64,000 nucleotides of DNA from Oceanobacillus kimchii X50. GTDB lineage: Bacteria; Bacillota; Bacilli; Bacillales; Amphibacillaceae. Position 1 is the first letter of the stretch. Every line of letters begins with the position of its first letter. The position numbers were made by a program, and so were the translations under genes. The notes under the pieces are model-generated. The model saw nothing but the letters and a program-made list of their open reading frames with translations. It ran no database searches and was not told where the DNA came from. The stretch is taken from contig NZ_CM001792.1 of NCBI RefSeq assembly GCF_000340475.1, positions 464,783 through 528,782 on the forward strand, read 5' to 3'. Of this stretch, positions 7,759-16,182 are shown one piece after another.

Positions 7759-8316
7759 ATCACTACGATTTTAGATGTTGCTGAAAAGTTAAAGGTAGAT
7801 ACGGATGAGTATTACTTTAGAAGACCAACAAAAGAAGATGGGGGTCCCGTTTGGGAACTAGTTAGAGAGATAGGAAATTTAGATTTAAATTCATCGTATA
7901 GTTATGTACTATGGTGCGAAGTTTTCGCAGAATCTTCCATCGTCGTAGAGCATAAAGAAACACAACAAATTGTCGGATTTATTTCGGGATTTATGCATCC
8001 TGAAAAGGAAGATACCCTCTTTATATGGCAGGTTGCCGTTTCTTCAACGCAAAGAGGAAAAGGATTAGCAACCAAGATGTTACTTCAATTACTTGAGTGG
8101 AACGAGTCGGTTAATTTTATTGAGGCGACAGTTGCCCCTTCAAATAAACCATCCAATTACTTGTTCCTAGGATTAGCAAGAAAGATTCATACAAACTGGA
8201 AGATTAGCGATTATTTTAAAACAGAACATTTTCCGGCTAAAGATGAAGAACATGAAGAGGAACTACTTTTTAGAATAGGGCCAATGAGAAAAAATAAAAA
8301 TAAAAGGATGATATAA
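7759..8316 (+). CDS. ectA: L-2,4-diaminobutyrate acetyltransferase, AUC start
   Basis: EctA acetylates diaminobutyrate, the second step of ectoine synthesis. The product is a GNAT protein of 185 residues, the usual length; it reads TILDVAEKL at the start, FRRPTKEDG next, and [20 protein letters not shown] as the acetyl-CoA loop. The frame opens after a stop at 7741-7743 and holds no ATG, GTG or TTG before ATG 7993, which would delete nearly half the enzyme. GGAGG at 7747-7751 is seven bases before ATC 7759, so AUC is the likely start codon. The stop TAA overlaps the ectB ATG. A point change or sequence error from ATG cannot be excluded. Confidence 0.85.
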   Translation: MTTILDVAEKLKVDTDEYYFRRPTKEDGGPVWELVREIGNLDLNSSYSYVLWCEVFAESSIVVEHKETQQIVGFISGFMHPEKEDTLFIWQVAVSSTQRGKGLATKMLLQLLEWNESVNFIEATVAPSNKPSNYLFLGLARKIHTNWKISDYFKTEHFPAKDEEHEEELLFRIGPMRKNKNKRMI

Positions 8317-9596
8317 TGACAACGATTGTTGATAAAGCCCGGAATGATATGACTGCATTTGAAGAAATGGAATCAGCGGTAAGAAGCTATAGTCGTGGCT
8401 GGCCGGTAGTATTTGAAAAAGCGAAAGGCTATAAGCTTTGGGATAAAGATGGAAACGAATATATTGACTTCTTTGCTGGGGCAGGTGCACTAAATTATGG
8501 TCATAACCCAAGTGAAATGCAAAAAGTCATGATTGATTATATACAAAATGATGGTGTCATTCATAGCCTTGATATGGCTACCACACCACGAAAAAAATTC
8601 TTAGAGTCATTTAATGAGGTTATTCTAAAACCACGTAACATGGATTATAAAGTGATGTTCCCTGGCCCTACAGGCACGAATACGGTTGAAAGTGCTTTAA
8701 AAATTGCTCGTAAGGTAACAGGAAGAGATACGGTTATTGGTTTTACTAATGCGTTTCACGGAATGACAATCGGTTCCCTATCAGTTACAGGTAATTCCTT
8801 TAAACGTAATGGAGCTGGAATACCGTTAAATCATGCAATTTCTATGCCATTTGATCAATATGTAGATGGGCAAGATTCAATTGCATATATTGAACGTTTC
8901 CTAGAGGATTCTGGAAGTGGAGTAGCGCTACCAGCTGCATTTATTTTAGAAACAGTTCAAGGAGAAGGCGGGATTAATGCTGCTCGCCTTGAATGGGTGA
9001 AGAAAATCGAAGAAATTTGCAGAAAATGGGACATTCTATTAATCATTGATGATGTGCAGGCAGGATGTGGAAGAACGGGTACTTTCTTTAGCTTTGAAGA
9101 AGCAGGAATTAACCCAGATATTATTTGTCTGTCAAAATCAATTGGTGGAGTTGGGTTGCCGATGGCGATTACATTAATTAAGCCTGAATTTGATCAATGG
9201 GGACCAGGTGAACACAACGGTACATTCCGTGGGAATAACCTTGCATTTTTAGCAGCTACAGAAGCATTAAATAATTGGAAAACGGAATCATTCTCTCAAA
9301 ATATTAAGAAGATGAGTTCTCTATTCCAAGAGAGAATGAAACGTACTGTAGAAAAGTTCCCTCAGTTAAATGCAGATTTAAGAGGTAGAGGATTAATGCT
9401 CGGTATCGGAGTTCATGTAGATGGACTTGCAGGCGAAATTTGCGCCGAAGCATTTTCTAGAGGGTTAATTCTAGAGACATCCGGAGCTAAGGATGAAGTT
9501 GTAAAATTCCTTCCACCATTAATTATTGATGAAGATGGTATTAAAAAAGGAATGGACATCTTAGAAGAAAGTATTCAAGCAGCACTAGAGAAATAA
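8316..9596 (+). CDS. ectB: Diaminobutyrate-2-oxoglutarate aminotransferase
   Basis: EctB makes L-2,4-diaminobutyrate from aspartate semialdehyde with glutamate as donor, the first ectoine step. The 426 residues match class III aminotransferases: [13 protein letters not shown] near residue 118, NAFHGMT near 145, the cofactor-binding [14 protein letters not shown] at 242-255 and SKSIGG with the PLP lysine K274. The ATG overlaps the last base of the ectA stop, with AAAGGATG in front, so translation is coupled. Length and motifs are those of a full EctB. Confidence 0.95.
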   Translation: MTTIVDKARNDMTAFEEMESAVRSYSRGWPVVFEKAKGYKLWDKDGNEYIDFFAGAGALNYGHNPSEMQKVMIDYIQNDGVIHSLDMATTPRKKFLESFNEVILKPRNMDYKVMFPGPTGTNTVESALKIARKVTGRDTVIGFTNAFHGMTIGSLSVTGNSFKRNGAGIPLNHAISMPFDQYVDGQDSIAYIERFLEDSGSGVALPAAFILETVQGEGGINAARLEWVKKIEEICRKWDILLIIDDVQAGCGRTGTFFSFEEAGINPDIICLSKSIGGVGLPMAITLIKPEFDQWGPGEHNGTFRGNNLAFLAATEALNNWKTESFSQNIKKMSSLFQERMKRTVEKFPQLNADLRGRGLMLGIGVHVDGLAGEICAEAFSRGLILETSGAKDEVVKFLPPLIIDEDGIKKGMDILEESIQAALEK

Positions 9597-9611
9597 GGAG
9601 GAGTTTTAATA

Positions 9612-9998
9612 ATGATCGTAAAATCATTAGAAGATATTCAAGGTACAGAGGATCATCAAAAAGGGGAAACGTGGGAAAGCAGACGTTTTGTTTTAAATAA
9701 AGATAATGTTGGATTTAGCCTTAACGATACGATTATTAAGGCAGGGACAGAAAGCTACTTCTGGTACAAAAACCATATTGAAGCAGTATACTGCATTGAA
9801 GGTGAAGGAGAAGTAGAGAAAAAGGATACTGGTGAGGTATGGCAGTTAAAACCAGGAACGATGTATCTTTTAAATGATAATGATAAGCATTATTTACGTG
9901 CAAAAACTCAAATGCGTATGGTATGTGTGTTCAACCCAGCGTTAGTAGGAACTGAAACACATGATAAAGATGGAGTATATCCATTATTAGCTGAATAA
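9612..9998 (+). CDS. ectC: L-ectoine synthase
   Basis: EctC closes the ring of N-gamma-acetyl-diaminobutyrate to give ectoine. This 128-residue cupin keeps the metal-binding residues reported for studied EctC enzymes at the same numbers, Glu57, Tyr85 and His93, with the HIEAVYCIEGEGEVE and LKPGTMYLLNDNDKHYL stretches. AGGAGG precedes the ATG, 15 bases after the ectB stop. No ectD (ectoine hydroxylase) follows, so this unit should yield ectoine rather than hydroxyectoine. Confidence 0.95.
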   Translation: MIVKSLEDIQGTEDHQKGETWESRRFVLNKDNVGFSLNDTIIKAGTESYFWYKNHIEAVYCIEGEGEVEKKDTGEVWQLKPGTMYLLNDNDKHYLRAKTQMRMVCVFNPALVGTETHDKDGVYPLLAE

Positions 9999-10009
9999 TT
10001 AAAGATGTA

Positions 10010-10046
10010 AAGAACCTGACTTCTATAGGGAGGAGGGTTCTTTTTT
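10010..10046 (+). terminator. Terminator of ectABC
   Basis: AAGAACC (10010-10016) pairs with GGTTCTT (10036-10042) around a 19-base loop and is followed by T residues. It lies just after ectC. Confidence 0.7.
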
Positions 10047-10081
10047 GCTAGAAATTAAAGAAAAATCAAAAGGGTTGTAAA

Positions 10082-10127
10082 TTGTTTCAAAAAAGACTAC
10101 TATTTATATAAACTATCCAGTCAGTTT
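10082..10127 (+). promoter_or_regulatory. Promoter and operator-like site of the TetR gene
   Basis: TTGTTT (10082-10087) and TATATA (10105-10110) are 17 bases apart. An imperfect inverted repeat with outer AAACT/AGTTT arms at 10110-10127 starts right at the -10 box. A related site lies after the gene at 10794-10811, so self-repression is plausible. Confidence 0.55.
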
Positions 10128-10144
10128 TATAAAGAGGTGCAATC

Positions 10145-10756
10145 ATGGCTCCACGAATTTCTGAAGAAGAAAAAGAAGCACGTAGAGAACATTTATTGGA
10201 AGCAGCTTTAGAGTGTTTCTCTGCCAAGGGATACTATGCATCAACAGTTGACGATATTGTTCGATATTCGAATTTAAGTAAGGGATCAGTCTACAACTAC
10301 TTCAAAAGCAAAGAAGAAATTTTTATTCATTTGCTGAAGAAAAAACGTCAGGAAATGGTAGAAGACCTTACTATTAAATTAGCAAAAATCAATAGTCCAC
10401 TAGAAAAACTGAAATTTTGGATCCGAGAAGATATTCCATTTAGTCTTGAAAAGAAAAAATTTATGCGTGTACATGTTGAGTTTTGGTTATATTCTACAGA
10501 CTCACCAGAAGTTCAACATATTTTAGTTGAGCGGTTTGACGACATGTTTGGATTAACGAAAGAGATTATTGAGCAAGGACAGAAAACAGGGGAAATCAAG
10601 CAAGACATTGATGCTGAAGCAGCTGCATCCATGTTTTGGTCGTTGCATGATGGAATTTGGTTACACGCTGTTATTGGTTATGATGAGTCAAAGCTAGAGG
10701 CACGTATTAAGGAAATGGAAAGAGTGCTTATCGCATATTTAACAGCTAATGCCTAA
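10145..10756 (+). CDS. TetR/AcrR-family regulator
   Basis: This 203-residue protein has a TetR DNA-binding head: REHLLEAALECFSAKGYYAST, then VDDIVRYSNLSKGSVYNYFKSKEEIF (residues about 15-60), followed by a helical ligand-binding domain ending IAYLTANA. It has its own promoter after the ectABC terminator, so it need not regulate ectoine genes. Likely targets are its own promoter and the site before the 40-codon gene. The ligand is unknown. Confidence 0.9.
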   Translation: MAPRISEEEKEARREHLLEAALECFSAKGYYASTVDDIVRYSNLSKGSVYNYFKSKEEIFIHLLKKKRQEMVEDLTIKLAKINSPLEKLKFWIREDIPFSLEKKKFMRVHVEFWLYSTDSPEVQHILVERFDDMFGLTKEIIEQGQKTGEIKQDIDAEAAASMFWSLHDGIWLHAVIGYDESKLEARIKEMERVLIAYLTANA

Positions 10757-10793
10757 ATTTGGAATCATTTTAGATGGTTCCTCATATATTAAG

Positions 10794-10811
10794 AAACTGA
10801 CCGGTCATTTT
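10794..10811. promoter_or_regulatory. TetR-type operator candidate
   Basis: TGACCGGTCA at 10798-10807 is a perfect palindrome inside AAACTGACCGGTCATTTT. It shares the AAACT head and TTTT tail with the site at 10110-10127 upstream of the TetR gene, and lies 25 bases before the small gene at 10832. Confidence 0.55.
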
Positions 10812-10831
10812 AGAAAAGGAAGGTGATAGTA

Positions 10832-10954
10832 ATGTTGAAGAAATTATTTAGATATCGAAATCAAAAACAAGATATTTATATGAAAAATGAAGAGCATTTA
10901 TTACGCGAGAAATTATCCGTGCAATATGACTATATTCGTTCAATAACTAGATAA
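10832..10954 (+). CDS. Small basic protein, 40 residues
   Basis: ATG 10832 follows AAGGAAGGTGATAGTA, a good ribosome site, and the frame runs 40 codons to TAA at 10952-10954. The product begins MLKKLFRYRNQKQDIY and ends YIRSITR. It is basic, has no membrane segment, and I recognise no family. It is framed by a TetR-type palindrome upstream and a terminator 7 bases downstream, which argues that it is a real transcription unit, possibly controlled by the preceding regulator. Confidence 0.55.
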   Translation: MLKKLFRYRNQKQDIYMKNEEHLLREKLSVQYDYIRSITR

Positions 10955-10961
10955 AAAGCAG

Positions 10962-10991
10962 GAGTCCACGAAGTTAAGGTGGGCTCTTTTT
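10962..10991 (+). terminator. Terminator after the 40-residue gene
   Basis: GAGTCCAC (10962-10969) pairs with GTGGGCTC (10979-10986), followed by five T. Confidence 0.8.
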
Positions 10992-11000
10992 AATAAAAAA

Positions 11001-11122
11001 TGTGTATCTTCCCAGAAAGAAGATACACAGACAAAAGAGGTAAGATAAATAGTATTTATCTTACTAAAATAGAAATACGTAACAAAATAAGGTAAGATAA
11101 ACAAAATTTATCTTACCTTATT
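11001..11122. repeat. Three tandem hairpins between convergent units
   Basis: Three perfect inverted repeats follow one another: TGTGTATCTTC with 11-bp arms at 11001-11029, GTAAGATAAA with 10-bp arms at 11040-11064, and a 16-bp stem at 11086-11122 that contains the same GTAAGATAAA word. The last probably ends the trp operon on the minus strand (T-rich after it on that strand). The second looks like a shortened copy of the third. The 186 bases up to trpA hold nothing else. Confidence 0.7.
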
Positions 11123-11176
11123 AAAAAGGTGTACTCTAATAGGGGCATAGAATCCATATACAATAAAATGAACAGA

Positions 11177-11968
11177 TTACTTTATTACTTCTACTCCTAT
11201 ACTCTCTTGAATTAGAGAAGAAATTGCTTCTTCATCACCCTGTTCAAATAACTGAACAATTTTACTTCCTACGACTACGCCATCACAAGCAGCAGATAGT
11301 TCTCTTGCGCGTTCAGCAGTAGATATGCCAAATCCAGCTAAAACTGGTACATAGCTTACTTGCTTGAGTCTTTTTAAAAAGTGATACGCATCTTTCTCGT
11401 GTTGAGCACGTTCTCCTGTTGTACCAGTTACAGATACTGCATATAGAAATCCCTCTGATCGTTTTGCTATTCTTTCTAGTCGATCTTCTGTGCTCGTCAT
11501 GGCAGCTAAGCGAATAAATGCAATCTCGTGCTGAGTTAACGAAAATGCTACATCGTCTTCTTCTTCCATTGGAATATCTGGAAAAATTATGCCATCAACA
11601 CCTGCCTTCGAGCAATCTCTAGCAAATTGATCGAAGCCATATTTCCATACAGGATTAATGTAGGTCATAAGAACAATAGGGATATTTCTTTGCAATTTAT
11701 ATTTTTCTAATTCTTCTAATACAGAACTTATCGTAGTTTTATTTGCTAGCGCACGTTGTCCAGCATCTTGAATTACAGGTCCATCTGCTACTGGGTCAGA
11801 AAAAGGAAGACCGAGTTCGATGGCAGAAGCACCTGCTTCTTCTAAAAACTGAATACGATTGTTTAAATTATTCATGCCACCATCTCCGGCCATGATATAG
11901 GGTACAAATATAGGTTTATTTGCTTGCTTTTTTGCTTTCAATACACCATCTAGTTTACTTTTTCCCAT
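11177..11968 (-). CDS. trpA: Tryptophan synthase alpha chain
   Basis: TrpA splits indole-3-glycerol phosphate and passes indole to TrpB. The 263-residue TIM barrel keeps the catalytic glutamate in GASAIELGLPFSDPVADGPVIQ (about residue 51) and aspartate in DGIIFPDIPMEE, and the phosphate-binding LAGFGIS and DGVVVGSKIV. It is the last gene of trpEGDCFBA, and its ATG overlaps the final base of trpB. Confidence 0.97.
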   Translation of the reverse strand: MGKSKLDGVLKAKKQANKPIFVPYIMAGDGGMNNLNNRIQFLEEAGASAIELGLPFSDPVADGPVIQDAGQRALANKTTISSVLEELEKYKLQRNIPIVLMTYINPVWKYGFDQFARDCSKAGVDGIIFPDIPMEEEDDVAFSLTQHEIAFIRLAAMTSTEDRLERIAKRSEGFLYAVSVTGTTGERAQHEKDAYHFLKRLKQVSYVPVLAGFGISTAERARELSAACDGVVVGSKIVQLFEQGDEEAISSLIQESIGVEVIK

Positions 11969-13167
11969 TATTGTTCCCCCTCTAATCTTTCTTTGACTTG
12001 TTCTACGTCTTTGTCCCCTCTACCAGATAAACAAATAACTATAGACTGTTCAGGATTCATTTCCTTCGCTAATTTTGTAGCATAACTAACTGCATGGGCA
12101 CTCTCTAATGCAGGGATAATGCCTTCTGTTTTGGATAAAAGTCGAAAAGCTTCAAGTGCTTCCTCATCAGTAATTGAGGAGTATGTCACTCTTTTAGTCT
12201 GGTGAAGGTGACTATGTTCTGGACCGATTCCTGGATAATCAAGACCTGCTGAAATAGAGAATGCTTCTTCAATTTGTCCGAAATCATTTTGAAGCAAATA
12301 CGTAAATGTACCATGTAGCATACCTGGAGAACCACCAGTTAGGGTTGCTGCATGTTGATTGGTATCTAATCCTGCTCCTGCAGCTTCTACACCGAATAAG
12401 GTCACTTCCTTATCGTCGATAAATGGGTAGAACATGCCCATCGCATTGCTTCCACCACCAACGCATGCTACAACAGCATCAGGTAAGGATCCTATTTTCT
12501 TCATACTTTGCTCTTTGGTTTCTTTTCCAATCACAGATTGAAAGTCACGAACAATTTTGGGGAAAGGATGAGGGCCGACCACCGATCCAATGATATAATG
12601 AGTATCATTGACATTATTTACCCAATAGCGAAGAGCCTCGTTCACAGCGTCTTTTAAAGTTCCACTACCTTGGGAGACACTGACTACTTCTGCCCCCAGC
12701 AATTCCATACGAAAGACATTTAGCTTTTGACGTTTAATATCTTCTTCACCCATAAAAACAATACATTCTAATCCTAATAAAGAACATACTGTCGCAGTCG
12801 CAACACCATGTTGACCTGCACCAGTTTCAGCCACAACTTTTTTCTTACCCATTCTTAAAGTGAGTAGTGCTTGCCCAATGGTATTATTAATTTTATGAGC
12901 ACCAGTATGATTTAGATCTTCACGTTTTAAATAGATTTGTGCACCGCCCGCATGTTCAGTTAACTTTTTAGCGTGATATAGAGGAGTTTCACGTCCGATG
13001 TATTCCGTTAAATATGTCTGAAGTTCCTCCGTGAATTTCTCATCTTTCAACGCATCTTCATAGGCTTTTTCTAATTCAAGTACTGCAGGCATTAATAATT
13101 CTGGTACAAATCTTCCACCGAATTCTCCGTATTTTCCTTTGATGTCTGGAAATGAATAAGTAGTCAT
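11968..13167 (-). CDS. trpB: Tryptophan synthase beta chain
   Basis: TrpB condenses indole with serine to give tryptophan. The 399 residues include [15 protein letters not shown] with the PLP lysine K92, the AETGAGQHG indole-channel loop and the phosphate-cupping GGGSNAMG. It is of the ordinary TrpB1 type expected to pair with the TrpA encoded next to it. It overlaps trpF by four bases and trpA by one, consistent with tight translational coupling. Confidence 0.97.
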   Translation of the reverse strand: MTTYSFPDIKGKYGEFGGRFVPELLMPAVLELEKAYEDALKDEKFTEELQTYLTEYIGRETPLYHAKKLTEHAGGAQIYLKREDLNHTGAHKINNTIGQALLTLRMGKKKVVAETGAGQHGVATATVCSLLGLECIVFMGEEDIKRQKLNVFRMELLGAEVVSVSQGSGTLKDAVNEALRYWVNNVNDTHYIIGSVVGPHPFPKIVRDFQSVIGKETKEQSMKKIGSLPDAVVACVGGGSNAMGMFYPFIDDKEVTLFGVEAAGAGLDTNQHAATLTGGSPGMLHGTFTYLLQNDFGQIEEAFSISAGLDYPGIGPEHSHLHQTKRVTYSSITDEEALEAFRLLSKTEGIIPALESAHAVSYATKLAKEMNPEQSIVICLSGRGDKDVEQVKERLEGEQ

Positions 13168-13784
13168 TGCAATACATCCTTTCTTTCTTTTTGTACTTTA
13201 GTAATAAATTGATTGATCTTCTGGACATCTTTTTTTCCGTTTAGTTCTACTCCGCTTGAGACATCAACTCCAGCTGGTCTTACAGTTTGGATAGCTTCAA
13301 GTATATTGTCTGTATTTAAACCACCAGCTAATATTAATTTGTCAGTAAAAGGCTGATCTTTGAGCATATTCCAATTGAATGTTACACCGTTTCCTCCTCT
13401 TGATGATTGAACAGGGGGACTGTCTATTAAAATATATTTAGCCGATGATTGGTTTGCTTGTTGTAATCCCTCTGTAGTTGCTGGAAATGCTTTAATAATG
13501 GGAATTGGAATCTTTTTTTGATAGGCAATAGTTTCATCCCCATGTAACTGGACAATATCGAGATTTAGCTTTTCGATTATTGATAGAATATTCTCTAAAG
13601 GTTCATCTACAAATACCCCCACTTTTTGAATGGTGTGAGGAAGTTTTTTTGTTATTTCCTCAGCTTGAGGGATGGATAATTGTCGCTTACTTGGGGCAAA
13701 TACAAATCCAATCATATCAGCGTTAGCATCCGCAACTGCTAGAGCAGTATCAATGGAAGAAATTCCACATATTTTTATAAACAT
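13164..13784 (-). CDS. trpF: Phosphoribosylanthranilate isomerase
   Basis: TrpF performs the Amadori rearrangement of phosphoribosyl anthranilate. This 206-residue barrel starts [10 protein letters not shown] with the catalytic cysteine at position 6, and has [18 protein letters not shown] and the phosphate-binding LAGGLNTDN and GVDVSSGVE. It lies between trpC (adjacent, no gap) and trpB (overlap). Confidence 0.96.
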   Translation of the reverse strand: MFIKICGISSIDTALAVADANADMIGFVFAPSKRQLSIPQAEEITKKLPHTIQKVGVFVDEPLENILSIIEKLNLDIVQLHGDETIAYQKKIPIPIIKAFPATTEGLQQANQSSAKYILIDSPPVQSSRGGNGVTFNWNMLKDQPFTDKLILAGGLNTDNILEAIQTVRPAGVDVSSGVELNGKKDVQKINQFITKVQKERKDVLQ

Positions 13785-14567
13785 TTATAAACTCCTTTCA
13801 ACAAGGGGCACGCGTAGATTATTAAAATCTGTTTCTAATTGATTTGATTTCATAAACGTCTCTCCAACTAAAATAGCTTTCGCTCCAGCTTCGGCAGCTA
13901 GCGTTGCATCACCAGCTGTTCTCATGCCACTTTCGCTAATGATTATAGTATTATTATCAACTAGTTGAGCCAGTTGTTTCGTAGTTTGTAAATCAACTTC
14001 AAAGGATTTTAAATCACGGTTATTAATGCCAACAATAGCTGGTGATATCGTTAAGGCGTTTTTTAACTCTTCTGCAGTATGCACTTCACAAATGACCTCA
14101 AGTCCTTTATTTGAAGCATAATTATATAATTCCTGGAATCTTTCTAATGGTAAAGCTGCTAGAATTAACAGGATAATAGAAGCCCCTGCATCTTTTGCAT
14201 CATCAATTTGAACCTCATCAATAATAAAATCTTTACAAAGAACTGGAACCGAAACTGCTTCACTTACTTTTTGTAAATCCTTTAATGAACCTTGAAAAAA
14301 ATTTTGATCTGTTAATACAGATATGGCAGATGCACCTGCTTGCTCGTATTTTTTAGCTTGCTCGACGGGATCAAGGTCCATTTGAATTTCTCCTTTTGAA
14401 GGAGAAGCGCGTTTAATTTCAGCAATAATGGATAGTGAGTTTGCTTGGTTGATTTGACTTATCAACGAATAAACAGGTATACTTCGGGTCCCTAAATCGT
14501 TTTTCTCTTGTTTTCTAATCCTTACTTCAGTTTGTTTTTCTTCTAAGATTTTTGCTAGAAAAGTCAT
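13785..14567 (-). CDS. trpC: Indole-3-glycerol-phosphate synthase
   Basis: TrpC closes the indole ring. The 260 residues keep SIIAEIKRASPSKG with the catalytic lysine, VLCKDFIID, GINNRDL and ISESGM of the family. The start follows trpD without a gap and the stop abuts trpF, so the product sits in the centre of the operon. It is monofunctional, not fused to TrpF as in enteric bacteria. Confidence 0.97.
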   Translation of the reverse strand: MTFLAKILEEKQTEVRIRKQEKNDLGTRSIPVYSLISQINQANSLSIIAEIKRASPSKGEIQMDLDPVEQAKKYEQAGASAISVLTDQNFFQGSLKDLQKVSEAVSVPVLCKDFIIDEVQIDDAKDAGASIILLILAALPLERFQELYNYASNKGLEVICEVHTAEELKNALTISPAIVGINNRDLKSFEVDLQTTKQLAQLVDNNTIIISESGMRTAGDATLAAEAGAKAILVGETFMKSNQLETDFNNLRVPLVERSL

Positions 14568-15590
14568 CTAAACCACCTCGCTAACTTTCTTACTGAAAGT
14601 GATTAGGTTATTGAGTTTGCTTAATGCTGAACCAGAATTAATACTTTCTCTAGCAAGTTTAACGCCATCATAAATGGAACCCACTCTTCTTGTAGTAAAC
14701 AATGCAATGCCTGCATTGAAAAGTACGGTATCCAGATACGCGCTTTCTTCACCTCTTAATATAGACAGTAAGATATTTGCGTTATCTGTTGCATTTCCTC
14801 CTTGAATTTCATCATTCGGATATACAGATAAACCAACCTCTTCTGGATGAATTGTTCTTTCCTCTAATCGGTCATTTTCAACGAGTATATATTGATTTTC
14901 TCCTTGTAAAGAAGCCTCGTCTAAACCACCAGCACCATGGATCACAATTGCTCGTTCTCTTCCAAGTAGTTGTGCAGCTTTTGCCACCATTGGAATAGCT
15001 GCTGGATCATAGACTCCAATATATTGAGAATTTAAGTGAACAGGATTCGTTAATGGTCCGATGAAATTAAAAATAGTAGGTATTCGTAAATCTTTTCTTA
15101 CTTTGCTCACCTGTTTTAGCGTCGGATGTACATGTTGTGCGAACAAGAAAGCAATTTGATTTTTTTCTAACATTTCATTTACTTGTTCTTTTGTAAAAGC
15201 TAAAGATACGCCTAGTTTTTCTAAGACATCCGCACTACCTGTTTGACTTGATACACTTCTATTTCCATGCTTTGCTACGGTTACACCAGCTCCAGCTAAT
15301 ACAAAAGCAGAACAAGTACTGATGTTAAAACTGTTTGAACGATCTCCACCAGTTCCGCAATTGTCCATTACTGGTTGGTGAAAGTTTAATAGGAAAGGAG
15401 AATGTTCTTGAATAACTTGAGACAATCCAACTACTTCTTCCGCGGTTTCTCCTTTCATTTTTAATGAGATAAGAATAGCTGCTAGTTCCGAATCAGATAC
15501 TTCTTCTGAAAAACAATGTGTAAATACTTCTTTTATTTCTTCTGTGGATAAATCTTGTCGATCAATAATTTTATGAAGTGAGTGCTTCAT
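14568..15590 (-). CDS. trpD: Anthranilate phosphoribosyltransferase
   Basis: TrpD joins PRPP to anthranilate. The 340-residue product has MDNCGTGGDRSNSFNIST (PRPP-binding loop), KHGNRSVSSQTGSADVLEKLG and FNFIGPLTNP. The frame is open to 15692 inside trpG, but AGGAGG lies nine bases before ATG 15590 and touches the alternative ATG at 15599, so 15590 is preferred. It overlaps the 3' end of trpG by 20 bases. Confidence 0.96.
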   Translation of the reverse strand: MKHSLHKIIDRQDLSTEEIKEVFTHCFSEEVSDSELAAILISLKMKGETAEEVVGLSQVIQEHSPFLLNFHQPVMDNCGTGGDRSNSFNISTCSAFVLAGAGVTVAKHGNRSVSSQTGSADVLEKLGVSLAFTKEQVNEMLEKNQIAFLFAQHVHPTLKQVSKVRKDLRIPTIFNFIGPLTNPVHLNSQYIGVYDPAAIPMVAKAAQLLGRERAIVIHGAGGLDEASLQGENQYILVENDRLEERTIHPEEVGLSVYPNDEIQGGNATDNANILLSILRGEESAYLDTVLFNAGIALFTTRRVGSIYDGVKLARESINSGSALSKLNNLITFSKKVSEVV

Positions 15591-16182
15591 TATTTTCATC
15601 CTCCTGTAACGCCTTGATTTGTAATAAAAAATTCCGAATGATTTGCTTTCCATCCTTTGTGCCAATGGATTCTGGATGAAATTGCATTCCAAAAAGTGGT
15701 AGTTGTTTATGTTCTATCGCCATAATCTCATTATCATCCAAGGATCGTGCAGTCACTTGGTAATTTGGAGATAGACTTTTAGAATCAACTATAAGTGAAT
15801 GGTACCGCATGACCTGTATTGGATTCTTAAGTGAATGTAATAACTGTGATTCCTTTATTGATATAGTTGATGTTTTTCCATGTTTTATCACCTTGGCTTG
15901 CTTTATTTCTCCCCCTAAAGCTTCTGCTAGTACTTGATGGCCTAAACAAATACCGAGTATTGGGAATTCTCGGTATAATTTCCTGACAATCTTCAAACAA
16001 TTTCCTGCTTTTTCTGGAGAACCTGGCCCAGGAGATATAACAATGGCTTCTGGTTGCAGTGCTCGAATCTCATCAGGAGTAATAGCATCGTTTCGAATAA
16101 CATGGACTTCCTTATCAAATTCAGAAATATATTGATAGAGATTATACGTAAACGAGTCATAGTTATCGATTAATAAAATCAT
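15571..16182 (-). CDS. trpG: Anthranilate synthase glutamine amidotransferase subunit
   Basis: TrpG supplies ammonia from glutamine to TrpE. The 203 residues hold the class I amidotransferase triad: GICLGHQ with the nucleophilic cysteine, and MQFHPES with the histidine and glutamate. In Bacillus subtilis the dual-use TrpG/PabA gene lies in the folate cluster; here it sits inside the trp operon, overlapping trpE by 20 bases and trpD by 20, so the operon is self-sufficient. Confidence 0.95.
   Translation of the reverse strand: MILLIDNYDSFTYNLYQYISEFDKEVHVIRNDAITPDEIRALQPEAIVISPGPGSPEKAGNCLKIVRKLYREFPILGICLGHQVLAEALGGEIKQAKVIKHGKTSTISIKESQLLHSLKNPIQVMRYHSLIVDSKSLSPNYQVTARSLDDNEIMAIEHKQLPLFGMQFHPESIGTKDGKQIIRNFLLQIKALQEDENNEALTS

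Noticed and set aside
7993..8316. ectA as a truncated 107-codon gene starting at ATG 7993
   Set aside because: The upstream frame encodes a normal EctA head with a well-placed ribosome site; the short form would lack part of the GNAT fold.
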